A stretch of 64,000 nucleotides of DNA from the NCBI RefSeq assembly GCF_008692605.1, contig NZ_LFCT01000030.1, forward strand, positions 1 to 64,000, in the 5' to 3' direction. The position numbers and the translations under genes were made by a program. The notes beneath the pieces are model-generated. The model did no database searches and was not told where the DNA came from. It saw nothing but the letters and a program-made list of their open reading frames with translations. Positions within the stretch are counted from its first letter, which is position 1. Every line of letters begins with the position of its first letter. This DNA is from Sphingobium estronivorans. GTDB taxonomy: Bacteria; Pseudomonadota; Alphaproteobacteria; Sphingomonadales; Sphingomonadaceae. Positions 50,379-58,753 of this stretch are shown one piece after another.

Positions 50379-51518
50379 TCAGCGCAACATGTCGCGCGCG
50401 ACGATCATGCGCATGACCTGATTGGTGCCTTCCAGGATCGAATGGACTCGCAGGTCGCGCCAGAAGCGCTCGACCGGGTAGTCCATCAGATAGCCATATC
50501 CGCCATGCAGTTGGAGCGCGCGGTCCACCACCGAGGAACCCGTGTCGGTGGCGAAACGCTTGGCCATGGCGGCAAAGCGGGTCTTGTCGGGTGCGTCCTC
50601 TGTGACCTTGACCGCCGCGGCATAGAGCAGGGCGCGCGCTGCCTCCAGTTCGGTCTGCATGTCGGCCAGCATGAACTGGGTGTTCTGGAAATCGGCGATT
50701 GACTGGCCGAACTGCTTGCGGTCCTTCGTATATTGTACCGCCTCGTCTATGCAGCGCTGCGCGCCGCCCAGCGAGCAGGCGCCGATGTTGAGTCGGCCGC
50801 CATCGAGCCCCATCATCGCAATTCGGAAGCCTTCACCTTCGGCCCCCACCAGATTCTCCGCCGGCACGCGCACGCCGTCGAAATTGACCTGGGCGGTCGG
50901 CTGCGAGTGCCAGCCCAGCTTGCGCTCCTGTGCGCCAAAGCTGACGCCGGGCAAATCCCGCTCGATGACGAGGCAGCTAATGCCCTTGGGGTCCTCGCCG
51001 CCGGTGCGCACCATGGTGACATAGACTTCGCTCTCGCCGCCGCCCGAGATGAACTGCTTGGAGCCGGTGACGATATAATGATCGCCATCGCTCACCGCCT
51101 TGGTCTTGAGCGCTGCTGCATCCGAGCCGGAGCCCGCTTCGGTCAGGCAATAGCTCGCCACATGCTCCATCGGCACGAGCATCGGGAGATATTTGTCCTT
51201 CACTGCCTGTCCGCCGAAGCGGTCGATCATCCAGCAGGACATGTTGTGAATGGAGATGAAGGCGCTGGTCGAAGGACAGCCATAGGCCAGCGCTTCCATG
51301 ATCAGCGCTGATTCCAGCCGCCCAAGGCCAATGCCGCCCGCTTTCTCCGACACATAGATGCCGCCGAAGCCCAGCGCGCCCGCCGCGCGAATCGTGTCGC
51401 GCGGGAAGACATGCTGTTCATCCCACCCGCCCGCATGCGGCGTGATCGCGTTCGCCGTGAACCGACGGGCCATTTCCCGAATGGCAAGCTGTCCGTCGTT
51501 CAGGTCAAATTGTGACAT
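50379..51518 (-). CDS. Acyl-CoA dehydrogenase
   Basis: 379 residues from the ATG at 51518 (AGGGG before it). CLTEAGSGSDAAALKTKA and KQFISGGGESEVYVTM are the flavin and substrate motifs. The catalytic glutamate is present in VHSILEGTNQVMRMIVARDML near the C-terminus. It should introduce an alpha-beta double bond into an acyl-CoA. It is upstream of and on the same strand as the second dehydrogenase at 49130, followed by the hydratase pair: dehydrogenation then hydration. Confidence 0.92.
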   Translation of the reverse strand: MSQFDLNDGQLAIREMARRFTANAITPHAGGWDEQHVFPRDTIRAAGALGFGGIYVSEKAGGIGLGRLESALIMEALAYGCPSTSAFISIHNMSCWMIDRFGGQAVKDKYLPMLVPMEHVASYCLTEAGSGSDAAALKTKAVSDGDHYIVTGSKQFISGGGESEVYVTMVRTGGEDPKGISCLVIERDLPGVSFGAQERKLGWHSQPTAQVNFDGVRVPAENLVGAEGEGFRIAMMGLDGGRLNIGACSLGGAQRCIDEAVQYTKDRKQFGQSIADFQNTQFMLADMQTELEAARALLYAAAVKVTEDAPDKTRFAAMAKRFATDTGSSVVDRALQLHGGYGYLMDYPVERFWRDLRVHSILEGTNQVMRMIVARDMLR

Positions 51519-51580
51519 GGTTACCCCTGTTTCTCGATGTCCCATCGGGAAACATCTATGCAGGGGGAGGGGTGGACGGC

Positions 51581-51596
51581 CCTATCTCTCGGCGGG
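51581..51596 (-). promoter_or_regulatory. GATAGG variant upstream of acyl-CoA dehydrogenase
   Basis: On the minus strand: CCCG, CCGAGA, GATAGG, then GC. It overlaps the last codons of the XdhC gene and ends 62 bases before the dehydrogenase start. Weakest of the set because part of it is coding. Confidence 0.25.
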
Positions 51597-52535
51597 GACG
51601 ACCTGATCGAGATAATGTTCGACGACTTGCGCCAGGATGGAGAGGCCCAGGGTGCGTGCGTCCTTCACATGGGGGATGAGGCCGATCGGCCCGTGCAGGC
51701 GCGCCATGTCCGCTTCGCTGACCCCACGCCGCCGCAGTTCCGCCTGGCGCCGTTCGGACGTGCGCGCGCCACCCATGGCACCGACGAAGAAGGCATCGGA
51801 TGCGAGCGCCCAGGGCAGGATGCCGGATTCCCACTCATGTTCGTGGAAGAGGAGGATGATCGCGGTCCAGGGATCGACGGAGATGTCGGGCGGGCTTCCC
51901 AGCCAGAGCGGCTGGGCGCTGGGCGGCATTCCCTGCCGGCCCGCCGGCCAGAAACTTTCCACCTGACAGCCATGGATCTGGGCAAAGCGTGCGACCGCGT
52001 GCATTTCCGGGCCGATGCCCAGCAGCAGCAGGCGCAGGCGCGGATGGAAGATGCGGGTGAAGCGGCCGCCATCTTCCCCGAAGCCAGAGACGCGCCCGGG
52101 TGGCGCTGCTTCCAGCCGATAGTTCGCCTTGCCCTCTTCCGTCGCGAAGGACAGGGCCACGGGCGCGCGCCCCTCCAGCCGGGCGAGCACATCGGCGAGG
52201 AGCGCGCGGTCGGGAGCGGGATCGATAAAGCAATCGACGCCGCCGCCGCAGGGCAGGCGGATGTCGATGAAGGGCGAGCCGAGGCCATAGCGCACGCTGC
52301 GTGCCCGACCGGTCTCGCGGACACCCTGCGCCTCCGTGATGAGCGCCGCTTCCAGGCATCCGCCCGTCATGTCGCCCACGGTGGAGCCATCCGGCTGCAC
52401 CGCGAACTGCGCGCCGACGCTGCGGGAAAATCCGCCTTCCACCCCCACCAGCGTGCAGAGCACCGCCCCGTCGAACGTGGCGGCACGCAGGGCGTCCGTG
52501 TCGGCTGCGAGCATATAGGACGCCGCGTCGATCAT
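51582..52535 (-). CDS. XdhC/CoxI-family molybdenum-enzyme maturation factor
   Basis: 317 residues from the ATG at 52535, overlapping the HxlR stop as ATGA. The N-terminal XdhC_CoxI domain contains GGFSRSVGAQFAVQPDGSTVGDMTGGCLEAAL; the C-terminal Rossmann domain contains ASDAFFVGAMGGARTSERRQAELRRRGVSEADMARLHGPIGL. XdhC proteins bind and sulfurate the molybdenum cofactor and insert it into xanthine-oxidase-family enzymes. Its client is almost certainly the L/S/M hydroxylase encoded at 55599-60107 in the same gene train. Confidence 0.9.
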   Translation of the reverse strand: MIDAASYMLAADTDALRAATFDGAVLCTLVGVEGGFSRSVGAQFAVQPDGSTVGDMTGGCLEAALITEAQGVRETGRARSVRYGLGSPFIDIRLPCGGGVDCFIDPAPDRALLADVLARLEGRAPVALSFATEEGKANYRLEAAPPGRVSGFGEDGGRFTRIFHPRLRLLLLGIGPEMHAVARFAQIHGCQVESFWPAGRQGMPPSAQPLWLGSPPDISVDPWTAIILLFHEHEWESGILPWALASDAFFVGAMGGARTSERRQAELRRRGVSEADMARLHGPIGLIPHVKDARTLGLSILAQVVEHYLDQVVPAER

Positions 52536-53494
52536 GACCGAATGAGGGCGCGGCCGACGGAACCTTCGGGCGGACGATAGGACAGGACATAGCGCACGTC
52601 GCGCGGCGATATCGGGTCGTGGCAATGGTCGCAGACCAGCAACGGCTGGAAATCGCGGCCGCATGACCGGTGCGTCAGGATGAGCGGCGGGGGACCGTCC
52701 ATCCAGCGATCTCCCCAGCGCAGCATCTGGATGAGCGGCAGATAGAGGTCGAGACCGGTCGGCGTCAGCCGATATTCGAAACGGGGTGGATTGGTCTGAT
52801 AGGGATGTTTGGCCAATATGCCCGTGGCGACCAGAGTATTGAGCCGGTTGGCAAGAATATTGGGCGCGATCGCCAATGCTTCCTGAAACTGATCATAGCG
52901 TTTCACACCGAAAAAAGATTCGCGCAGGATGAGGAAGGACCAGCGATCGGCGAGGATGGCGACGGTGCGCGACACGGACGAAGGCCGGCCGCGCTCGAAC
53001 GCGCCAGCCTTGCTCGACCGGCGGCGCTGGGGAAGATCGGGCGAGGGCGATTGGCCCGCCCCAGGGCCATCGCGATAACTGACCTCAAGCGCGGTGACGG
53101 GCTCCTTGCATTCTGAGCAGACCGTCTGCGGCCGGAAGTCATGGTCGCATTTGATGTGATGCAGCCGCAGCGGCGGCGCGTCCTCGCCAGCCAGATGATC
53201 GTCGCCGAAGCGGAGCAGCGCCAGCATGACCAGATAGAGATCGAGGCCCCGCTCCGTCAGCCGATATTCGGGGCGACCGCCGGGCGTCGTCACGCGATCT
53301 AATATCCCGGCATCGATGAGGCGGGTCAGCCGGTCGCTCAGCGTGCTGCGCGGGCAGTGGAGGACCGTCTGGATCTGGTCGAAGCGGCGCGCGCCCATGT
53401 AGAATTCGCGCAGCACCAGAAAGGACCAGGCGTCCGACAATATGTCGATTGTCCGGGCGACGGAACAATTGCGGACAAGCCGGGACGCGGACAA
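52532..53494 (-). CDS. Tandem HxlR-family regulator with two metal-binding-like tails
   Basis: 320 residues if started at a TTG at 53494 (GAGGTG six bases before it); a GTG at 53503 is the alternative. Two complete HxlR winged helices lie in one chain: about 8-100 (SVARTIDILSDAWSFLVLREFYMGARRFDQ) and 175-265 (SVSRTVAILADRWSFLILRESFFGVKRYDQ). Each is followed by a C-x9-C-x2-C element (C116/C126/C129 and C278/C288/C291), which looks like a small metal site. HxlR proteins normally act as single-domain dimers, so this one may bind DNA as an internal dimer. It sits inside the operon just upstream of xdhC and overlaps it. Confidence 0.85.
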   Translation of the reverse strand: MSASRLVRNCSVARTIDILSDAWSFLVLREFYMGARRFDQIQTVLHCPRSTLSDRLTRLIDAGILDRVTTPGGRPEYRLTERGLDLYLVMLALLRFGDDHLAGEDAPPLRLHHIKCDHDFRPQTVCSECKEPVTALEVSYRDGPGAGQSPSPDLPQRRRSSKAGAFERGRPSSVSRTVAILADRWSFLILRESFFGVKRYDQFQEALAIAPNILANRLNTLVATGILAKHPYQTNPPRFEYRLTPTGLDLYLPLIQMLRWGDRWMDGPPPLILTHRSCGRDFQPLLVCDHCHDPISPRDVRYVLSYRPPEGSVGRALIRS

Positions 53495-53528
53495 TGACTT
53501 CACCTCGTTTCTGGCGCGGGATACGGAA

Positions 53529-53558
53529 GGCCGTGCCTTTAAGATCGACAGCACGGCC
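53529..53558 (-). repeat. Hairpin between thiolase and HxlR genes
   Basis: GGCCGTGC (53529-53536) and GCACGGCC (53551-53558) form an eight-base stem with a 14-base loop. On the minus strand it is followed only by TTCC, so it is at best an attenuator between the thiolase and the HxlR start. It argues against longer HxlR starts above 53529. Confidence 0.4.
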
Positions 53559-53613
53559 CCCGTCATTCGCGCAGATGCTATATGTACGGGCGGATCAGTC
53601 TGCGCAACTTGGG

Positions 53614-54804
53614 TCAGCCTTTCCGGTCGAGCCTTTCGATCACCATCGCGATGCCCTGGCCGCCGCCTATACACATGGTCATGAGGCCATAGCGGCCGCC
53701 GATGCGCTCCAGCTCGTAGAGCGCCTTGACGGTCAGGATCGCGCCGGTCGCACCGACCGGATGGCCGAGCGAGATGCCCGAACCGTTCGGGTTGACCTTT
53801 TCCGGGGGGAAGGCCAGCACGTCCGCCACCGCGCAGGCCTGCGCCGCGAAGGCTTCGTTGGATTCGATCACGTCGATCTGGTCGAGCGACAGCCCGGCCT
53901 TTTCCAGCGCGATCGGAACCGCCTTGATCGGGCCGATGCCCATGCGGTCGGGCTGCACTCCGGCATGGCCCCAGCCGATGATCCGCGCCCAGGGATCGAG
54001 GCCGGCGCGCAAGACACCCGCCTCCGAAGCCAGCAGCACCGCCGCCGCGCCGTCATTGATGCCCGACGCATTGCCCGCCGTGACGCTGCCGTCCTTCTTG
54101 AAGACGGGGCGCAGCGTCGCGAGGCCGGCCACGTCCGTTTCCGCGCGAACATGTTCGTCGGTGTCGAACAGGCGCGTTCCCATCTTCGCCTTGACCTCAA
54201 TGGGGAGGATCTGGTCGGCGAAGCGGCCTTCCGACTGGGCGAGGGCGGCGCGGCGGTGGCTTTCCGCCGCCAGTTCATCCTGCCGTTCCCGGCTGATGCC
54301 ATGGTCGCTGGCGACATTTTCGGCGGTGATGCCCATGTGCATGCCCTCGAACGGGTCGCTGAGAACCGTCAGCAGGGCGTCCGTCATCTGCACATCGCCC
54401 ATCTTCTGGCCGAAGCGTGCCGCGCTGACGATATGGGGCGAGCGCGACATCGACTCCGCGCCGCCCGCGACGGCGATGTCGCAATCGCCCGTCACGAGCA
54501 TTTGCGCCGCCGAGATGATCGCCTGAAGCCCCGATCCGCAGAGGCGGTTGAGCGTCAGCGCGGGCACTTCGACGGGAAGGCCCGCGTTGATAGCCGCCAC
54601 GCGAGCCAGGTAGGCGTCCTTCGCCGTGCTGGGGATGACATTGCCCATGACCACATGCCCGACCTGGTCGGGTGAGGCGTTGCCGCGTTTCAACGCTTCG
54701 GCGATCACCGCCGCGCCCAATTGGGCGGGCGGGATATCCTTGAGGCTGCCGCCGAAATCGCCGATGGCGGTCCGCACGGCGGAGATGATGTAGATCGGCG
54801 TCAT
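53614..54804 (-). CDS. Acetyl-CoA C-acyltransferase (beta-ketothiolase)
   Basis: A 396-residue thiolase with all catalytic residues visible: nucleophile C89 in LNRLCGSGLQ, NEAFAAQA, SLGHPVGATG and CIGGGQG. Length and motifs match degradative thiolases, in contrast to the two cysteine-less thiolase-like proteins at 803 and 15706. It should release acetyl-CoA (or propionyl-CoA) from a 3-ketoacyl-CoA, the last step of a beta-oxidation turn that uses the dehydrogenases, hydratase pair and SDR of the same train. Confidence 0.95.
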   Translation of the reverse strand: MTPIYIISAVRTAIGDFGGSLKDIPPAQLGAAVIAEALKRGNASPDQVGHVVMGNVIPSTAKDAYLARVAAINAGLPVEVPALTLNRLCGSGLQAIISAAQMLVTGDCDIAVAGGAESMSRSPHIVSAARFGQKMGDVQMTDALLTVLSDPFEGMHMGITAENVASDHGISRERQDELAAESHRRAALAQSEGRFADQILPIEVKAKMGTRLFDTDEHVRAETDVAGLATLRPVFKKDGSVTAGNASGINDGAAAVLLASEAGVLRAGLDPWARIIGWGHAGVQPDRMGIGPIKAVPIALEKAGLSLDQIDVIESNEAFAAQACAVADVLAFPPEKVNPNGSGISLGHPVGATGAILTVKALYELERIGGRYGLMTMCIGGGQGIAMVIERLDRKG

Positions 54805-54838
54805 AAGGTCCTCGATAGTTTCAGTGCTCCGATGGCCG

Positions 54839-55597
54839 TCAGACCATCGCGAAGCCGCCGTTGATGCTGAAGGTCTGGCCCGTGATCCAGCTAGCGCCTT
54901 CCGACGCGAGGAAGGCGACCATCGGCGCCACGTCGCCAGGCTGGCCGATGCGCTTCAGCGGATAGTTCTTCACCATCTTGGGCATCATTTCCTCCAACCA
55001 TTTGGGGTCGGAATGGGCCGACTGGATCATGCCGAGCGTGATGGCGTTGCAGGTGATGTCGTAGCGGCCGAATTCCTTCGCCAGCGACTTGATGAGCGCG
55101 ATCGTGCCGGCGCGGGCGGCGGCGGCCATGGAGAGGTTCGCTTCGCCCACGCGCGAGCTGTCACCGCCCAGCGAGATGATGCGGCCGCCCTTGCCGGCGT
55201 CGACCATATAGGGCAGCGCGGCGCGCGAGGTGTAGACCGTCGCCAGCATGCCGATGTCGATATGACGCTGCCACTGTTCGTCGGTGGTTTCCAGGAAGCG
55301 GGCGCGCTGGGCGACGCCGGCATTGTTGACGACGATGTCGATGCCCCCGAAGGTCTTGACGACATCGTCGACCATCGCCTTGGTATCGGCCGAGCTGCCG
55401 ACATCGGCCTTCCATGCCTTGGCCTTGCCGCCTGCAGCTTCGATATCCTTGACGACGCCTTCGGCCGCATCGCCGCTCGACTGATAGTTGACCGCGACCG
55501 CCGCTCCTTCCGCCGCGAGGGCGAGGGCGATCTGGCGTCCTACGTCCCGCGCCGCGCCAGTAACCAGAGCGACCTTTCCTGCAAGCTGTCCTGTCAT
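54839..55597 (-). CDS. Short-chain dehydrogenase/reductase
   Basis: 252 residues from the ATG at 55597 (AAAGG before it). VTGAARDVGRQIALALAAEGAAVAVNY is the cofactor loop, with an aspartate variant of the usual TGxxxGIG. NNAGV follows. The catalytic region reads GGDSSRVGEANLSMAAAARAGTIAL: the YxxxK pair is replaced by MAAAR, so the tyrosine and lysine are missing here. Either the residues lie elsewhere or the protein is a non-standard SDR. It begins one base after the stop of the molybdenum subunit gene. Confidence 0.75.
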   Translation of the reverse strand: MTGQLAGKVALVTGAARDVGRQIALALAAEGAAVAVNYQSSGDAAEGVVKDIEAAGGKAKAWKADVGSSADTKAMVDDVVKTFGGIDIVVNNAGVAQRARFLETTDEQWQRHIDIGMLATVYTSRAALPYMVDAGKGGRIISLGGDSSRVGEANLSMAAAARAGTIALIKSLAKEFGRYDITCNAITLGMIQSAHSDPKWLEEMMPKMVKNYPLKRIGQPGDVAPMVAFLASEGASWITGQTFSINGGFAMV

Positions 55598-55598
55598 G

Positions 55599-57992
55599 TC
55601 ATTGTCCTTTCTGTAGATGTGTGGCCCGGCTCTGTTCAACCAGCCGGAACAGCCGGTCGGGGGTTGCGGGCAGGGTCTGGATTTCGATCCCGAGCGGCGA
55701 GAGCGCGTCGGATATGGCGTTCGCGATGGCGGCGGGCGCACCAATCGTGCCGCCTTCGCCCATGCCGCGAAAGCCGCCGACATTGTTGGGCAGGTCGGCC
55801 TCGATATGGACGATGCCGATGTCGGGCACGTCGGTGGCGAGCGGTAGCAGATAGTCGGCGAGGCTGGCCGTCACCAGCTGACCCTCATCGTCATAGTGGA
55901 TTTCCTCAAGCAGCGCGGCACCGATCCCCTGCGCGACGGCGCCATGCACCTGCCCGTCGACGATCATCGGGTTGATGATGCGCCCGCAATCCTCCGCCAC
56001 GACATAGTCAGTGACGCGCACTCCATAGGTTTCGGGGTCCACTTCCACGACCGCGACATGGCAGGAGGAACAGGCGGTGCCGAGATAGGGGTCGTAGGAT
56101 TCGGAACCCGTCAGATCTTCGCGCTTGTCATGCGGGATGCGGCCCATCTGCATATAGACGGCGTTCGCCAGTTCCTTGAAGGTCATGGCGGCATTGGACG
56201 AACGGGCGCGGATGATGCCGCCCGATGCGTCCAGGTCCTCGACCGGCACGTCCATCAGGATGGAGGCGGCGCGCAGCACCTTGGTCTTCACCACGCGCGC
56301 CGTCTTGATGGCGACGCCGCCGGCGATCACGGCTGACCGGCTGGCATAGGTGCCGGTGCTCATGGGCACGAGCGAGCTGTCGCCCTGGCGGATCTCGATA
56401 TCCTCCAGCGCGCAGCCCAGCTCGTCCGCGATGATTTGGGCCAGCGTGGTTTCCAGGCCCTGCCCGTGGGATGCGATACCAAAGGCGCCGATGACCGATC
56501 CGGTCGAATCGATGGTAATGGTGCCGGTTTCCGTGCCGGTGTTGATCGGCATGCCCGGCGCCACCGCGATGCGCGATCCGATGCCGGTGAGTTCGGCGTA
56601 GCAGGATAGGCCGATGCCGATCCAGCGGCCCTGCTCACGCGCCTTCTTCTGCCGTTCGAGCAGGGCGGGATAGTCGAGATGAGCGCAAGCCGCCTCCAGA
56701 CATTCCATGAAGGCCGACTTGTCCCAGATGATGCCGGAGCCGGTGCGGTAGGGAAATTCCTCCCCGTCGATCAGGTTGCGGCGGCGGATTTCGGCGGCAT
56801 CCATGCCCAGCTTGCGCGCTGCCATGTCGACCAGCCGCTCCATCGCAAAGGTCGAGGATGGGCGGCCGACGCCGCGATAGGGACCGGTCGGCGGCTTGGG
56901 CGTAAGCACGCCGCGAACCCTGCCGCGATAGTGTTCGATGCGATAGGGACCGGGCAGGAAGCTGACGACCTGCACTGGCTCCAGCCCCGCCGTCCAAGGA
57001 TAGATGGAATAGGCGCCGATATCGCCGATCACCTCGGCCCGCAGAGCGAGGAAGCGACCTTCTTCGTCGACAGCGAGTTCCGCGTCGATCAGCTCGTCGA
57101 AAGCCTGGCTGGACGCGGTCAGTTCCTCCAGCCGATCACCCGTGAACTTGACCGGCCGTTCCAGCTTGCGGGCGAGCGCGCAGACCAGCATTTCCTCATG
57201 ATAGAGGGAGCCCTTGCCGCCGAAGCTGCCGCCCACATCGGGCGCGATCACGCGCAGGCGGGCGCCGGGGAGCGAGAGGCTGTCGGCAAGAGCGTCCTTG
57301 ACGATGCCGGGGATGTTGCTGCTGGTCCACAGCGTCACTGCCATGCGCCTGCGATCATAGTCGGCGAGATAGCAGCGATTTTCCATCGACGTCGCGGTCT
57401 TGCGCGTCATGCGGAACTGCGCGCCAACCCTGACCGGCGCGGTCTCGAACACGGCATCCACCTCACCGCGCCCGAATTCGCGGGCGATGATGATGTTGGT
57501 GCCGGCTTCTTCATGGATCAGCGGCGCGTCGTCCGCGACCGCGTCCACCTGCCGGATGGCGAAGGGCAGCGGCTCGTAATCGACCTCGATCAGCGCGAGT
57601 GCATCCTCGGCGGCGTAGCGGCTTTCCGCCACCACAGCGAGTACGGGTTCGCCCACATACCGTACCTTGCCGCGCGCCAGCGGCCAATAAGGCGTGGCAT
57701 AATAGCCCTTAATCCGCGAACTGGGGATGGCGGGCCTCACCTCGCCCTCCAGATCGGCGGCTTCGAAGATGGCGATGAGGCCAGGCACGTCCATCGCGTG
57801 ATCGACGCGGATGTCACGGATCAGCGCATGGGGCTGGTCGCTGCGCAATATAGCGACATGCGCCGTGTTTGGCAGTTTGATGTCATCGACATATTGACCG
57901 TTCCCCGACAGAAGGCGCGGGTCCTCGGTGCGCTTGACGCGCTTGCCGACCAACCCCGGCCGCATTTCGACGGAGAGGTCGGCTTGGCTCAT
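55599..57992 (-). CDS. Molybdenum hydroxylase large subunit (xanthine-oxidase family)
   Basis: 797 residues from the ATG at 57992, overlapping the MBL stop as ATGA. It has the aldehyde-oxidase a/b hammerhead start GKRVKRTEDPRLLSGNGQYVDDI, the molybdopterin regions IAPDVGGSFGGKGSLYHEE and PYRGVGRPSSTFAMERLVD, and the catalytic glutamate loop GMGEGGTIGAPAAIANAI. The PYRGVGR loop is the form II type, not the CO dehydrogenase form I loop with its active-site cysteine, so this is not a CO oxidiser. It should hydroxylate a heteroaromatic or aldehyde-like carbon with water. S and M subunits follow on the same transcript. Confidence 0.92.
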   Translation of the reverse strand: MSQADLSVEMRPGLVGKRVKRTEDPRLLSGNGQYVDDIKLPNTAHVAILRSDQPHALIRDIRVDHAMDVPGLIAIFEAADLEGEVRPAIPSSRIKGYYATPYWPLARGKVRYVGEPVLAVVAESRYAAEDALALIEVDYEPLPFAIRQVDAVADDAPLIHEEAGTNIIIAREFGRGEVDAVFETAPVRVGAQFRMTRKTATSMENRCYLADYDRRRMAVTLWTSSNIPGIVKDALADSLSLPGARLRVIAPDVGGSFGGKGSLYHEEMLVCALARKLERPVKFTGDRLEELTASSQAFDELIDAELAVDEEGRFLALRAEVIGDIGAYSIYPWTAGLEPVQVVSFLPGPYRIEHYRGRVRGVLTPKPPTGPYRGVGRPSSTFAMERLVDMAARKLGMDAAEIRRRNLIDGEEFPYRTGSGIIWDKSAFMECLEAACAHLDYPALLERQKKAREQGRWIGIGLSCYAELTGIGSRIAVAPGMPINTGTETGTITIDSTGSVIGAFGIASHGQGLETTLAQIIADELGCALEDIEIRQGDSSLVPMSTGTYASRSAVIAGGVAIKTARVVKTKVLRAASILMDVPVEDLDASGGIIRARSSNAAMTFKELANAVYMQMGRIPHDKREDLTGSESYDPYLGTACSSCHVAVVEVDPETYGVRVTDYVVAEDCGRIINPMIVDGQVHGAVAQGIGAALLEEIHYDDEGQLVTASLADYLLPLATDVPDIGIVHIEADLPNNVGGFRGMGEGGTIGAPAAIANAISDALSPLGIEIQTLPATPDRLFRLVEQSRATHLQKGQ

Positions 57993-58753
57993 ATGTAAAA
58001 TTCCGCTCCCTTGCGCAGCATCTGCCATTGCTTGTCGTCATGGCCGTAGATCACCTTGACGCCCCGGTCCCGGGCCGCCTTGATGTCCGCAAGCGACTTG
58101 GTCGCTCGGTCCATGTCCCAGCTGTTCCTGGGGGCATAGCCTTCGACCAGATTGGCCTCCACCGCGGCGGCGTCGGACGCCAACAGGAATTCACCTTCAT
58201 GATTGAGCCTGACGAGAGCGGCCGTCATGCCTGGCGTGTGGCCGGGCACGGGGTACAGGATGATGTGGCCGTCGCCGAACAGGTCGCGAGCTCCATCAAA
58301 TGTCTCGAAGCCGCGCTGTGGATGGTTCCATTCGACCGGCAGATAGCCTTGAGCGGCACCGTCTTCGCTTTGCGCGGCAGCCAGTTCATCGACGTGGCAA
58401 AGGATGGACGCGCGCTTGAAATGCTCATTGCAGCCGCAATGGTCGGGGTGGAAATGCGAACAGATGACGACATCGATATCGTCTGGAGTAAGCCCGGTTT
58501 TGCCGAGCTGATGGATCACCGTGTCCTGCGGGTTGAACATCGGCACCATCGCGCGTGCGACGCCGCCCCAACGGGCTTCTGCATTAACGGCCGCGTCGGG
58601 ACTGCATCCTGTGTCGAACAGCACATTGGCCTGATGATGCTTCAGCAGCGTACACATCACGGGAAGCTCGACCGTCTCTTCCCGCGCCGCGCCCGGATAA
58701 TAGACGGACCGGCGCATGCGCAGCCTTCCGCCGGACAGGAAATGCATCTTCAT
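57989..58753 (-). CDS. MBL-fold metallo-hydrolase (AHL-lactonase-like)
   Basis: 254 residues from the ATG at 58753, overlapping the preceding stop as ATGA. The zinc motif is CSHFHPDHCGCN (HxHxDH), with later ligands in YPVPGHTPGM and LLASDAAAV. The arrangement resembles quorum-lactonase-type (AiiA-like) hydrolases of lactones and thioesters. Its gene is inserted between the S and L subunit genes of the molybdenum hydroxylase, which usually sit side by side, so it may act on the hydroxylase product, for example a lactam, lactone or thioester. Confidence 0.88.
   Translation of the reverse strand: MKMHFLSGGRLRMRRSVYYPGAAREETVELPVMCTLLKHHQANVLFDTGCSPDAAVNAEARWGGVARAMVPMFNPQDTVIHQLGKTGLTPDDIDVVICSHFHPDHCGCNEHFKRASILCHVDELAAAQSEDGAAQGYLPVEWNHPQRGFETFDGARDLFGDGHIILYPVPGHTPGMTAALVRLNHEGEFLLASDAAAVEANLVEGYAPRNSWDMDRATKSLADIKAARDRGVKVIYGHDDKQWQMLRKGAEFYI

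Noticed and set aside
51582..52664. Longer XdhC start at 52664
   Set aside because: The extra 43 residues overlap the HxlR gene and are not XdhC-like; the ATG at 52535 gives an ATGA overlap.
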